A stretch of 64,000 nt of DNA from CAVPCY01 sp963702525 (GCA_963702525.1 CAVPCY010000017.1:99662-163661); one strand, 5' to 3'. Numbered from the stretch's first letter, positions 1-9,075 are shown. The notes: a model not told the origin generated them from the letters alone. Numbers and translations are program-made.

Positions 1-630
1 TGCGGCTATGCGCTCCATCGCGAGTTCTCGGGTCGCGTCCTCGAGTCGGGCGATCGCCTCGGCGACCTCATCGGCCGCCGGGCCCGCCGCCGCGGCGTCC
101 GCTCGGCGTTCGACGGCCTTCGCCACCTCGGTGGCGATCTCGTCCAGCGGTGCTGTCGTGGGATCGAGACCGGACAGCCCCTCTTCCTCAGATGCGCGCA
201 GCGAGACCTCTATCACGGCGATGTGGCGTACTCCGCCGCCGACAAGCGCGGCTCTCGGTCCGCCTCCTGTCCTGATCTCCTTGGAGTCGGTGTTTGCGAC
301 CTCCACGAAGACTCGGGTTTCTTGCTCGAGCACCCCCGGGACGATGACTACCTGGCCAACCTGCATCGAATGGAGTGCCTCGGCGAACGCGACCACCTGG
401 CTTTGCCCTGCAGCGACCTCGCTGTCGCCGACACGGAAGGCATGCGGGTCGACGATGAATCGCAGTGGGCCGTTGGCTGTGAGTTCGTTGATGCGCGTGG
501 TGAACCGTCCGGCGGCCTCGAGAGGCAGCGCGGAACCAGGAGGGTAGAGCCGCGCGCTGCCCACAGCCGAAGCGAGAAGCCGAATCGCCTCCTCGGCACG
601 CGGGAAGCCCTCTTTGTCCCCCGACAACAC
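1..630 (-). CDS. Unrecognised protein, 3' end beyond the window
   Basis: Reads leftward off the left edge; 210 codons are visible without a stop. The GTG start at 630 follows an AGGAGG four bases upstream; a TTG three bases further in is an alternative. The visible part begins with a helical segment (LLASAVGSARLYPPG), continues with a beta-rich part (LRFIVDPHAFRVGD, MQVGQVVIVPGVLEQE) and ends in an Ala/Glu/Arg-rich stretch from about residue 165 that could be a coiled coil. No signal peptide or membrane span is seen. I do not recognise the family. It is divergent from the gene at 805, and the roughly 170 bases between them should hold both promoters. Confidence 0.6.
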   Translation of the reverse strand, partial: MLSGDKEGFPRAEEAIRLLASAVGSARLYPPGSALPLEAAGRFTTRINELTANGPLRFIVDPHAFRVGDSEVAAGQSQVVAFAEALHSMQVGQVVIVPGVLEQETRVFVEVANTDSKEIRTGGGPRAALVGGGVRHIAVIEVSLRASEEEGLSGLDPTTAPLDEIATEVAKAVERRADAAAAGPAADEVAEAIARLEDATRELAMERIAA

Positions 631-804
631 CCCTCCTCCTATCGCGTTTTGCCCGCAGTTACTGGTATATCGGGTTAGGGCCGCGTGCGCCACACGAAGA
701 TGAAAGCGAACATGTGCGCGACCGCACAGTCACCAATCGTGCGACGCTGGCCTGCTGAGGGCAACAACCCGATACAGTGGTGACATACAAGAACCGGGAG
801 CCAC

Positions 805-1299
805 GTGTCTCTCAGAACAGAGGCGTACTACAGATCGGTCGCCACCGAGGCGCTCGGCAGCCTGCCGTGCGACGAGCCACCTGTGCCTATCGACGCCCTT
901 GTCTCAGCGCTGGGAATCCCCGTGCGTGCGGTGAGCCTGCCCGACTTCTTCACCTCTGCGCTCGTGTACGAAGACGGGCTGCCGGTTATGGTGCTGAACT
1001 GGGCCAAGCCTGAGCCCGAGCGCCGCATTGCGCTCGCCCACATGCTCGGCCACGTGCTGCTCGTGCTGAACGGGGACGACGAGAGCTTCCCGCGCGAGCA
1101 GGGCGACCACAAGGGCGCGGACCTGGTCGCGAATGAGTTGATGCTCCCCGGGCAGATGGTCGCCGATCAGGCGAAGCTGTGGTTCAACGACTTCCGCTAC
1201 CTTGCGCGGCTGTTCGGCGTCGGCGAGGAGCAGATGCTCGACCGCATGCGTCAAATGGGGCTTATCAGCGGTCCCCAGGGCGCGGTGTGGGACTACTAG
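805..1299 (+). CDS. ImmA/IrrE-like protein with altered zinc motif
   Basis: 164 residues with the layout of the ImmA/IrrE (DUF955) peptidase family, which cleaves repressors or regulators in phages, integrative elements and stress responses. The helix that normally carries HExxH reads RRIALAHMLGHVLL: His79 and His83 are kept but the catalytic Glu is Met80. The downstream acidic ligand motif survives as ANELMLPGQMV (Glu111). Metal may therefore still bind while hydrolysis is doubtful, so a sensor or scaffold role is possible. The GTG start at 805 has GGGAG just upstream. No helix-turn-helix partner is adjacent; the next gene is a sugar kinase. The family call is fairly sure, the function is not. 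Confidence 0.75.
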   Translation: MSLRTEAYYRSVATEALGSLPCDEPPVPIDALVSALGIPVRAVSLPDFFTSALVYEDGLPVMVLNWAKPEPERRIALAHMLGHVLLVLNGDDESFPREQGDHKGADLVANELMLPGQMVADQAKLWFNDFRYLARLFGVGEEQMLDRMRQMGLISGPQGAVWDY

Positions 1300-1389
1300 G
1301 GTCTGAGCGGCGCGTAGCGCGGTATCATCGAGTGAGAGGGTGGCGCTGTTTCGGCATGCCGCCTCGGATGGTTCTGGAAGAGGGGATTC

Positions 1390-2364
1390 ATGCGGACCAC
1401 GTACGCTGTGGGTGTGGATGTTGGGGGAACGAGGATTGCCGCGGGGCTTGTCGAGCGCAAGGGCCGCATCGTACGGGACAAGCGGGAGCTCACGCCACAC
1501 ACCGGGCCGTTTGCCGTGGTGGATACCATCATCGACCTGGTCGAAGACGTCACTGCGGGCATCCATCCCTCAGAGCTTGCCGGCGTGGGTATCGGTCTGC
1601 CCGCACAGGTCGACTTCCTGAGGCAGGAAGTGGAGTTCTGCACGAACCTGCCGCTTGCAGGCGTGGATGTGAGGTCGCTCGTGATGTCTCGGACCAAGAG
1701 CGAGGTCACCATCGACAACGACGGCAATCTCGCCGCGCTGGGGGAGTCACGCTACGGCGCCGCGAAGGGCGTGCGCGACTTCCTGATGATCACGCTGGGC
1801 ACCGGTGTCGGCGGTGGGATGTTCATCGCAGGCGAGCCGTATCGGGGTAGCCGGGGACTTGGCGGTGAGATCGGCCACACCGTCATCGACCTTGATGGAC
1901 CGGAGTGTCCCTGCGGCGGTCATGGTCACCTCGAGGGCTACCTCGGGCGCCCGGCGATCGCGGCCAGGGGCAAGGAGGCCGCACTCTCGTTCTCCGGCCG
2001 AGCGATCGTCGACGCCGCCGGGGGGAACGCCGACGACATCACTGCCGAGTCGGTGGTTCTCGCGGCAAAGGGCGGCGACTCGGTCGCGCGAACCATCCTT
2101 CTCGAGTGTGGCGAAGTGTTCGGCCGCGCGCTCGTGGGACTCGTGAACATCTTCAATCCCAAGCTGATCTGTGTGGGAGGCGGAATCGGCGAATCCGCTG
2201 AGTTCTTGGTCACCCGAGCGACCGAGGTCATGCAGGCAGAGGCGCTCGCCGGTCGCAGGGACGTGTCGGTGGTTCAGGCAGTGTTGGGTAACGACGCCGG
2301 GATCCTCGGCGCGGCGACCCTCGCTTTCGACGAGCACGACTCCCGAGAAGGCCTACACCGCTGA
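1390..2364 (+). CDS. ROK-family sugar kinase, probable glucokinase
   Basis: 324 residues with the full ROK kinase plan. The N-terminal ATP-binding loop is VDVGGTRIAAGLVE, the catalytic region is TIDNDGNLAALGES with the Asp that acts as base, and TLGTGVGGGMFIAGE is the second phosphate loop. The zinc motif reads ECPCGGHGHLEGYLG; the family consensus is CxCGxxGCxE, so the third Cys is replaced by His, which could still bind zinc. Such enzymes phosphorylate glucose to glucose-6-phosphate in the cytosol; sugar specificity cannot be read here. The ATG has a weak GAAGAGG upstream. It lies 29 bases before the DUF362 gene and may be co-transcribed. Confidence 0.85.
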   Translation: MRTTYAVGVDVGGTRIAAGLVERKGRIVRDKRELTPHTGPFAVVDTIIDLVEDVTAGIHPSELAGVGIGLPAQVDFLRQEVEFCTNLPLAGVDVRSLVMSRTKSEVTIDNDGNLAALGESRYGAAKGVRDFLMITLGTGVGGGMFIAGEPYRGSRGLGGEIGHTVIDLDGPECPCGGHGHLEGYLGRPAIAARGKEAALSFSGRAIVDAAGGNADDITAESVVLAAKGGDSVARTILLECGEVFGRALVGLVNIFNPKLICVGGGIGESAEFLVTRATEVMQAEALAGRRDVSVVQAVLGNDAGILGAATLAFDEHDSREGLHR

Positions 2365-2393
2365 CAAGACGCGTCTCCAACCAGGAGGTTCAC

Positions 2394-4052
2394 ATGAGCG
2401 ACGACCGCATCGAATCCCACGAAGAACGCCTCCTCGTCTTGCGAGACAAGGCCGCCCGCGAGGGGTTCGTCGTTGGCGACGATGTGCTCGACTACATCGC
2501 CGGCAAGTACGCGTTGGCGACCACGCTCAAGGGAGCTTTGATCAACGTGCAGGCGCTCGCCTCGCGCAAGGGCGTCCCCGTGTCGCTATCGATCGCGCGG
2601 CTCGCGCTGGACGGGATTCGCGAGACGCCCGCGCCCCTGCTCCCGGAACAGGTCGCCGCCGACGACGGCCCGTGGGCCGAGCCCGCTGACGAATGGGCGC
2701 CAGAACCGCAGGGCGCGGAACCGGACGCCGACACGTGGGACGAGCCCGTGATCGGGCTCAGCGCGGGCGCGCCATCGGAGGCGCTGCCTGCCTCCGAACT
2801 CGAGCCGGTAGACGGCGAAGCCGGTCCGGACCCCGCCATGACGGCGACGCTGTTCGTCCCGCCTCCTCCGCAGGCGCCTCCGGGGCCGGTCGTCACGGCG
2901 CCTGCGCCCGCTGCCGTCCACGAGCCGGAGGCTGCGCACGAGACCGAACCGGCTGTCGTCTGGTTCGCGCCCATGCGCAGCACCAAGAAGGAGTCGCTGG
3001 TCAAGCGAGTCGGCAACCTGCTCAAGGTCGTCGGCATCAAGCACGCTGTCGGCGACGGCGACCTGGTCGCGATCAAGCTGCACTTCGGCGAAGAGGGCAA
3101 CACCGGCTTCGTGCAGCCCATCTTCTTGCGCGAGGTTGTGCGCCAGGTTCGCAAGTGCGGCGCGAAGCCTTTTCTGACCGACTGCAACACCCTGTATCGC
3201 GGCAAGCGCGGCAACGCCGTCGATCACCTCAACTGCGCGATCCACAACGGCTTCAGCCACGCCACGCTCAACGCGCCGATCATCATTGCTGACGGTCTCG
3301 ATGGCCGAGACGGCGTCGACGTCGCGATCTCGGGGTTCAAGCACTTCGATAGCGTTCGCATAGGTGCTGCGGCTGTCCACGCGGACGCCATGGTCGTGGT
3401 CACACACGTGAAGGGCCACGAGGCCACCGGTTTCGGCGGCGCGATAAAGAACGTGGGCATGGGCCTCGGGACGCGCGCAGCAAAGCAGCGGATGCACAGC
3501 GATCTCAAGCCGCAGGTCACCGCCGAGAAGTGCACCGCCTGCAAGCGCTGCGTCAAGTCATGTCCCGTCCGTGCGATCGAGATCGTCGACAAGGTCGCGG
3601 TCATCGACTACGAGAAATGCTACGGCTGCGGAGAGTGCGTCGCCGCCTGCCCATACGGGGCCATCGGCATCCAGTGGAAGACCGAACCTCAGGCGATCCA
3701 GGAGAAGATGGTCGAACACTGCGCTGGCGCGCTCGCCGACAAGGACGGCAAGGTCGTCTACCTGTCGTTCGTGACCAACGTCTCGCCCGACTGCGATTGC
3801 TGGAGCTTCTCGGATGCGAGTGTCGTGGCAGACATAGGAGTGCTCGCATCGACCGACTTGGTCGCCATCGACCAGGCCGCCTACGACCTGGTCACCCAGG
3901 CGCAGGGCCTGCCGGGCAGCCGTGGTGAGGGCCTGGGGGCAGGCGTCGACAAGTTCCACGAGATCACCGGGATCGACGGGACGGTCATGCTCGAGTACGC
4001 CGAGACGCACGCAATGGGAACCAGGTCGTACGAGCTCAAGATGCTCGACTAG
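2394..4052 (+). CDS. DUF362 ferredoxin protein with DnaA-lid-like N-terminus
   Basis: 552 residues in three parts. Residues about 12-80 read like the helical lid of DnaA domain III: VLRDKAAREGFVVGDDVLDY, then LKGALINVQALASRKG, then a final helix. The DnaA sensor-2 Arg segment (xNxRELEGAL) is changed to ATTLKGAL, so ATP sensing is not expected. Residues about 82-185 are an Ala/Pro/Glu linker. From about 188 comes a DUF362 domain (IKLHFGEEGNTGF, HVKGHEATGFGGAIKNVGMG) with two 4Fe-4S motifs starting at Cys380 (CTACKRCVKSCP) and Cys409 (CYGCGECVAACP). DUF362 proteins are cytosolic and mostly uncharacterised; electron transfer is likely. The ATG at 2394 is preceded by AGGAGG. The fusion is odd and treated as a finding. 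Confidence 0.85.
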   Translation: MSDDRIESHEERLLVLRDKAAREGFVVGDDVLDYIAGKYALATTLKGALINVQALASRKGVPVSLSIARLALDGIRETPAPLLPEQVAADDGPWAEPADEWAPEPQGAEPDADTWDEPVIGLSAGAPSEALPASELEPVDGEAGPDPAMTATLFVPPPPQAPPGPVVTAPAPAAVHEPEAAHETEPAVVWFAPMRSTKKESLVKRVGNLLKVVGIKHAVGDGDLVAIKLHFGEEGNTGFVQPIFLREVVRQVRKCGAKPFLTDCNTLYRGKRGNAVDHLNCAIHNGFSHATLNAPIIIADGLDGRDGVDVAISGFKHFDSVRIGAAAVHADAMVVVTHVKGHEATGFGGAIKNVGMGLGTRAAKQRMHSDLKPQVTAEKCTACKRCVKSCPVRAIEIVDKVAVIDYEKCYGCGECVAACPYGAIGIQWKTEPQAIQEKMVEHCAGALADKDGKVVYLSFVTNVSPDCDCWSFSDASVVADIGVLASTDLVAIDQAAYDLVTQAQGLPGSRGEGLGAGVDKFHEITGIDGTVMLEYAETHAMGTRSYELKMLD

Positions 4053-4070
4053 CGCGACGGAGGGGTCAGC

Positions 4071-5141
4071 ATGGACTACGGCGACATCATCAAGCGGTCG
4101 TGGCGCATCACCTGGCGCTACAAGGCGTTGTGGGTGCTCGGCATCTTCGCCGGGGTCTCGGGTTGCCAGGCGAGCGGTGGGTCGAGCGGCAACAGCGGTG
4201 GCTCGAGTGGCAACAGCTTCCAGCAGTTTGGAAACGAGTTCTCACGCTTCCGGTTCGAGCGCTTCATGGACCGGCTCGCCGAGCTCATCCCGCTGCTTGT
4301 CGCTATCGGTCTTGCGCTGATGCTGATCGGACTCGTCATCGCTGTGCTTTCGATCGCGGCACGGGGCGGTCTGGTTCTGGGAACCAACGCTGCCGACGAA
4401 GGTCGCCGTGCCACGCTCACCGAACTGTGGGGTGCAGGTTTCGCCCGCTTCTGGCCCCTGCTCGGCCTGGACCTTCTGCTGAAGCTGCCGATCCTCGCCG
4501 TTGTGCTGGTCATGATGGCCGGAATCGCCGTCCCGATCTTCTCGGCGATGGCCGCAGGCGGACAGCCCACCATGGCAACGTTCGCTCCCGTGTGCGGCAG
4601 CCTGGGGCTTGGCGTGCCACTGCTGTTCGTCATGAGCTTCGTGCTCGGCATCATGTACCTGATCGCCCTGCGCTACATGATGATCGGCGGTCAGGGCGTG
4701 CTCGAGTCGGCCGGCAATGGGTGGCGCTTCTTCCGCGCTCGCTTCAAGGACACGTTCCTGATGTGGCTGATCAACGCCGGGCTCAACATCGCTGCGTCCT
4801 TTGCGCTCGCGATCCCCATGGTCATCGTCGGCATCGGTGTTGCGGTCCCGATCGTGGCCGCGATCATAGGCGGGAAATGGACCATCCTCGCCGGCGCGAT
4901 CGCCTTCACGGTGTTCGCGATCTGGATCATTGCGCTGGCGTACAACGCGATATGGGGGACGTTCACCTCGGCCCTATGGACGGTGTTCTTCCGCGACGTC
5001 GCCGGTCTGAGCGCGACGGCTCCCATGGCCGTCACGGCGGAACCGGTCTTTGCGGCCGCCAACTATCCCGACCCCGTTGCGCCGTCCATGGCCCCTCTCG
5101 ACGCTCCTCCGATGGCGCCGCATCCTCCGGCCGATGCCTGA
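4071..5141 (+). CDS. Multi-pass membrane protein of unknown function
   Basis: 356 residues. A short amphipathic N-terminus (MDYGDIIKRSWRITWRYKA) leads into a first membrane span, then a Gly/Ser/Asn-rich external loop (about residues 33-47) and about five further hydrophobic segments, for example the stretches around LLVAIGLALMLIGLVIAVLS and IVAAIIGGKWTILAGAIAF. The C-terminus is a Pro/Ala-rich soluble tail. This organisation recurs in actinobacterial membrane proteins of unknown role. The start has GGAGG upstream (gcgacggaggggtcagc). Its last eight bases overlap the rsmI start, suggesting translational coupling, but no functional link to rRNA methylation is apparent. Confidence 0.7.
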   Translation: MDYGDIIKRSWRITWRYKALWVLGIFAGVSGCQASGGSSGNSGGSSGNSFQQFGNEFSRFRFERFMDRLAELIPLLVAIGLALMLIGLVIAVLSIAARGGLVLGTNAADEGRRATLTELWGAGFARFWPLLGLDLLLKLPILAVVLVMMAGIAVPIFSAMAAGGQPTMATFAPVCGSLGLGVPLLFVMSFVLGIMYLIALRYMMIGGQGVLESAGNGWRFFRARFKDTFLMWLINAGLNIAASFALAIPMVIVGIGVAVPIVAAIIGGKWTILAGAIAFTVFAIWIIALAYNAIWGTFTSALWTVFFRDVAGLSATAPMAVTAEPVFAAANYPDPVAPSMAPLDAPPMAPHPPADA

Positions 5142-5997
5142 GGCGGGACGTCTCATCGTCTGCGCGACGCCGATCGGCAACCTGGCCGACGTGACGCTGC
5201 GCGTGCTCGATGCGCTCCGCGAGGCCGATACGGTGCTTGCCGAGGACACCCGGGTCACTCGCAAGCTGTTCGCTCGCTACACGATCGCATCGTCTCTCGA
5301 GCGCTACGACGAGCACACCGCGTCGAAGCGGACTCCAGAGATCGTCGGGCGCATCGAGGCCGGCGAGTGTATCGCGCTCGTGTCCGACGCAGGCACCCCG
5401 GGCATCAGCGATCCCGGCGCGCGCCTTGTCGACGCGGCGCTGGACGCGGGGTTGTCGGTCGAGGTGTTGCCGGGTGCCTCGGCGATCCTGGCCGCGCTGG
5501 TCGCCAGCGGGCTGCCCACTGACGCCTTCTACTTCGGCGGCTTCGTGCCCCGCAAGAAGGGCGAGCGAGCGCGGCTGCTCGAATCGCTCGATTCGCTCGA
5601 CGCGACACTCGTGTTCTACGAGTCGCCCAAGAGAACCGCCGCAACGCTTCGGGCGCTCTCCGAGGCATTCCCGGGGCGCACCGGGGCGATGGCGCGCGAG
5701 CTGACGAAGTTGCACGAGGAGGTGGTACGCGGCCCCTTGAGCGAGATCGCCGAGCACGTCGCACAACGCGAGAACCTCAAGGGGGAGGTCGTTGTGCTTG
5801 TGGGTCCGCCGGCTGGCAGAAGGACGGCTGCTACCTACCCCGAGGCCGTTGACGAAGAGCGCGTTCGCGCGATGGTCGCACGGCTCATCTCAGAGGGCAC
5901 CACGCGCACGGCGGCCGTCAAGCAGGTGGCACGTGAGCTGGGTGTCGAGCGCAACGCGGTCTACGACCTGACGATGGGCAGGAAGGGCGAGGCCTAG
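5134..5997 (+). CDS. rsmI: 16S rRNA (cytidine-1402 2'-O)-methyltransferase RsmI
   Basis: 287 residues of the tetrapyrrole-methylase fold. The diagnostic N-terminal motif LIVCATPIGNLADVTLR is followed by AEDTRVTRKLF, LVSDAGTPGISDPGARLVD (the SAM-binding loop), and YFGGFVPRKKGER. The last 50 residues form the small C-terminal helical domain of full-length RsmI. It methylates the 2'-OH of C1402 in the ribosomal decoding centre. The ATG at 5134 (MPEAGRLIV) fits the family; a longer in-frame start at 5050 would run deep into the preceding gene. It is the first gene of the Bacillus-like block. Its TAG shares the palindromic CTAG with the stop of the opposing activase gene. Confidence 0.93.
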   Translation: MPEAGRLIVCATPIGNLADVTLRVLDALREADTVLAEDTRVTRKLFARYTIASSLERYDEHTASKRTPEIVGRIEAGECIALVSDAGTPGISDPGARLVDAALDAGLSVEVLPGASAILAALVASGLPTDAFYFGGFVPRKKGERARLLESLDSLDATLVFYESPKRTAATLRALSEAFPGRTGAMARELTKLHEEVVRGPLSEIAEHVAQRENLKGEVVVLVGPPAGRRTAATYPEAVDEERVRAMVARLISEGTTRTAAVKQVARELGVERNAVYDLTMGRKGEA

Positions 5998-7070
5998 GTC
6001 TTCGTGAGCGTCTCGCTGCAGGTCCTGCACGCCGACCGGCCCTCCACCTCGATCATCTCGTCATGGGTCTCGCCCCAGAGCGAAGCCGTGGCGCCCTCAC
6101 CGCCGGGTGTCCGCCGGGAGCGCATCCTCTCGAGTCCCTTCTCGCAGCGGTTGCCCCAGCCGTCGACGAGCTCGCCGTCGCGCACCGCGATCACGATCTC
6201 GCAGTTGTTCGCGCATCCGCCGCAGTCGTCGCCCACCGTCTCGAAGTCGCTATCGCGCGCTCCGAAGTCGAACGGAGCCCGGGTCTTTGACGCGCGAGCG
6301 AGGATCGCCGCGCCGATGGCGCCCATGAGGTGCCCGTGGGCGTCGACAGACACCTCGCAGTTCAGTGCGGTGGAGAACGCGCGTACGACGCCCGCGTTCT
6401 TGCTCACTCCGCCCTGAAACACGATTGGCGCGCGGATCTCCTTGCCCTTGCCCACGTTGTTCAGGTAGTTCTCGACTATCGCCGTGCACAGCCCAGCGAT
6501 GATGTCGTCCACCGCGTGGCCTATCTGCGCCTTGTGCACGAGGTCGGACTCGGCGAAGACCGTGCAGCGCCCGGCGATACGGGTGGGCCGCTGCGAGCGC
6601 AGCGCACGCTCGCCGAACTCCTCGACAGGGATCTCGAGCCGTCTGGCCTGGGCTGAGAGAAACGCCCCGGTCCCAGCGGCGCACAGCGTGTTCATCGCGT
6701 AGTCGACCGGGATTCCGTCCCGCACGACGATGATCTTGCTGTCCTGCCCGCCGATCTCGAGGATCGTTGCGACGTCAGGGCGATACGACAGCGTCCCCAT
6801 GGCATGTGCGGTGATCTCGTTCTTGACCGACTGCGCTGACAACATCGCGCCGATGAGCTCGCGAGCCGACCCGGTCGTGCCTACTGAGGTGATCCGAAGG
6901 CCTGCCGAGACGGTCTGGGGTTCGATCTCTCGTAGCAGGCGTCGGACCGCTCCCACGGGGTTGCCCTCTGTCCATAGGTAGGAGGAGGCGAGCACGCGCC
7001 CGCTCTCGTCGATTGCGACCGCCTTGGTCGAGATCGAACCGACGTCGACACCGAGGTACCCGTCACGCAT
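5994..7070 (-). CDS. BcrAD/BadFG-type CoA-dehydratase activase
   Basis: 358 residues of the ASKHA ATPase family that activates 2-hydroxyacyl-CoA dehydratases and benzoyl-CoA reductases by ATP-driven electron transfer. Phosphate loops are LGVDVGSISTKAVAIDESG and LEIGGQDSKIIVV. The two cysteines that bridge a 4Fe-4S cluster in the homodimer are in NTLCAAGTGAFLSAQ and AGRCTVFAESDLVHK. A C-terminal extension has a Cys-rich part (CGGCANNCEIV) and ends in EVEGRSACRTCSETLTKT, resembling the zinc-ribbon tail of the AbrB protein at 9151. It is the last gene of a leftward three-gene set whose two upstream members match the other halves of large clostridial activase-related proteins. No dehydratase catalytic subunits are in the window, so the substrate is unknown. 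Confidence 0.88.
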   Translation of the reverse strand: MRDGYLGVDVGSISTKAVAIDESGRVLASSYLWTEGNPVGAVRRLLREIEPQTVSAGLRITSVGTTGSARELIGAMLSAQSVKNEITAHAMGTLSYRPDVATILEIGGQDSKIIVVRDGIPVDYAMNTLCAAGTGAFLSAQARRLEIPVEEFGERALRSQRPTRIAGRCTVFAESDLVHKAQIGHAVDDIIAGLCTAIVENYLNNVGKGKEIRAPIVFQGGVSKNAGVVRAFSTALNCEVSVDAHGHLMGAIGAAILARASKTRAPFDFGARDSDFETVGDDCGGCANNCEIVIAVRDGELVDGWGNRCEKGLERMRSRRTPGGEGATASLWGETHDEMIEVEGRSACRTCSETLTKT

Positions 7071-8158
7071 TGATGAGACCCGCCTCTCGAGCTCGCAGCA
7101 TGTCGACGAAGGCCTCGACGCGTGTGCGAAGTCCGGTCTCCGCAGCCTGGGCGTCGCAGCTCACGAACAGAATGGGGAACGTGTGCTCTCGCGAGATTCT
7201 CTGCATGGCGGTCATGGCGTTGACCTCGGGCATGCACCCGAATGGCTTGAGATGGACCGCACCGTCGAAGCCTCCGCGAAGGGCATCGAGCGTCCGGGCC
7301 ACGCTCTCAGTGCCCTCCGCGCCCAGGTGGTAGGTCACGTATGGCGCAGCGTGTCTCAGCATCTCTCTCACGTGCGAACGATAGGTGACGGTGTCTCGGA
7401 TGAGGGTGGTCAGGTCGAGATGGCGATGCACCTCGACGCCGTTTCGCGCGAGCTCGTCTTCGACCCGGTAGTTGGAGAACGGCTCCATCACGACGTACAG
7501 CTCTCCGACCACCTGCACGCGCAGCCGGCGCTCCGGGTGCTGCAGCGGGACCGCTCGCAGAAGCGCGAGCGTGTCGCCGAGTAGATCGTCCACGTACCTG
7601 CGGGTCTTGGCTCCGTCGAGCTGGTGAAGGAAGCGGGCCTCTATGCTGCGCATTGCGCCGGGAGTAGCCTCGAACCCGACGTTCTTGCGGATGAAGTCCT
7701 GCACGGCATCGATAGCCTCGCCCATATGGAACGCGTGCCAGAAGCATGCCGCGACACGCGCCATGGAGACGTGCGGTGCCGCCTTGTCGCGGAACTCCCG
7801 TGACGATGTCGAGGATGTTGCTGCCGCCCTCGAAGCGCACGAACTCGAAGTCGTAGCCCAGGTCGCGAAGAATGGTCTCCTGGATCTCAGCGTAGTAGCT
7901 GAAGCGGCAACCGCCGCCCACCTGGCATATCACGTTGGCTCCTCGGTCGAGCGCTTCGATGAAGTTGCCGAGGTTGTACTTGAACGGCACGCACACGAAC
8001 TCCGGGCTGTTGAGTGCACCGAGTTCGATTGTCCGGCGCGTGATCTTGGGCGGGACGACCACCTCGCACCCGCTGAGTTCGGCGATGGACTTGACTGCCA
8101 CCCAGTAGTCTCCCATGTGTGGGAAGGTGATGCGCCGCGGCTCACTCATCCGACACAC
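7063..8158 (-). pseudogene. CoA-dehydratase activase-related protein, frame broken once
   Basis: Two adjoining frames make one protein. The N-terminal part, starting near 8158 (RITFPHMGDYWVAVKSIAEL, VGGGCRFSYYAEIQE), runs to NILDIVT; the C-terminal part continues as EFRDKAAPHVSMARVAACFW and ends KPFGCMPEVNAMTAM through REAGLINA. Removing one base from the CCC run at 7797-7799 restores VTEFRDKAAP and a single protein of about 364 residues. It belongs to the activase-related group (DUF2229-type or HgdB-like), with conserved cysteines typical of Fe-S coordination. It overlaps both neighbours by a few bases, so the three were translated as a unit. I think the shift is a sequencing insertion, because the remainder shows no decay. 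Confidence 0.78.
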
Positions 8159-9075
8159 CTCATCTTCACGATGTCGCAGAAGCTCTCGAGGCGCGTGTGG
8201 AGGCCCCCGGTCCCGGTCAGTTCATCGAGTACGATGACGCACACCGGCAGCTCGCTCACGCGGCGCTGAATGAGCTCGGCGCAGAGCGAATCCGGCCCGC
8301 AGGGGAAGCTTACGAGCAGCACGATTCCGTCGATACGCTCGCGAAGCGCGAGTACGGCGCCGACCTGCTCTTGGTTGTACACCCACTTCAGCGTAGGGGA
8401 GAGCGCCTGCGCAAGCTCCCGGCACCGCCGGGTGTTCACCCGGTCGGACCGCAACACGGTCACGTCTTGCTTGCCGAGAAACGACAGGGCCGGTTCGCCC
8501 ATAAGCGCGTCGTCGAGGATGTAGCGGTGCCCCACTACGAGCACTCTCGGCCGCCCGGTATCTGTCTCGAGCACCTTCTCCTGGGCGACTTGTTCGGCGT
8601 GCCGGTCGGCTGCGCGACGCTCATCGGCGATGCGCCATGCGTTTCGGGCAACCGCACGCGAAGCCCCGAGATCCCGCCCGAATCTGAGGAGTGCACCGCG
8701 CTCCCGGCAACCGAACACCGTGTCGACGTCGTAGCCCAAGACGTCGACGTCCGGGAAGACGTTGCGCGTTATGTCGTACGCCGCCCAGAACTTGACGCAC
8801 GTGTCGTCGTGCCCGGCTTCCTGCGAGGCATAGCGCGGTACGAGCACTCGGTCCACAGACGATGCGATCGCGTCGACATGCCCGAGGTGGATCTTCATCG
8901 GGAGACAACTCTCATCGGTAGCCAACGAGACTCCGCGCTCGAGGATGCGTCGGTTGGTGGGGGGGCTCACGACAGGTGACGCGCCCAGCGCCTCAAGGAA
9001 TGTGTACGCAAGGGCACTCTCGCTGTGGTGAAACATCGAGCGAGGAATCCCTATGCGCGTGTGCGCGACTCCCAC
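8146..9075 (-). CDS. Acyl-CoA dehydratase activase-related protein (DUF2229-like)
   Basis: 309 residues beginning TRIGIPRSMFHHSESALAYT, with ATDESCLPMKIHLGHV, SQEAGHDDTCVKFWA and a C-terminal SFPCGPDSLCAELIQ. Conserved cysteines in such positions are expected to hold an Fe-S cluster. The family is normally found fused to, or next to, BcrAD/BadFG activases, which matches its place as the first gene of the leftward trio. A GTG start at 9075 with a weak GGCGGAG upstream is chosen because the family starts close to (R)IGIPR. The final bases overlap the next gene. The exact reaction is unknown; a role in supplying or gating electrons for a radical CoA enzyme is the best inference. Confidence 0.75.
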   Translation of the reverse strand: MGVAHTRIGIPRSMFHHSESALAYTFLEALGASPVVSPPTNRRILERGVSLATDESCLPMKIHLGHVDAIASSVDRVLVPRYASQEAGHDDTCVKFWAAYDITRNVFPDVDVLGYDVDTVFGCRERGALLRFGRDLGASRAVARNAWRIADERRAADRHAEQVAQEKVLETDTGRPRVLVVGHRYILDDALMGEPALSFLGKQDVTVLRSDRVNTRRCRELAQALSPTLKWVYNQEQVGAVLALRERIDGIVLLVSFPCGPDSLCAELIQRRVSELPVCVIVLDELTGTGGLHTRLESFCDIVKMRCVG

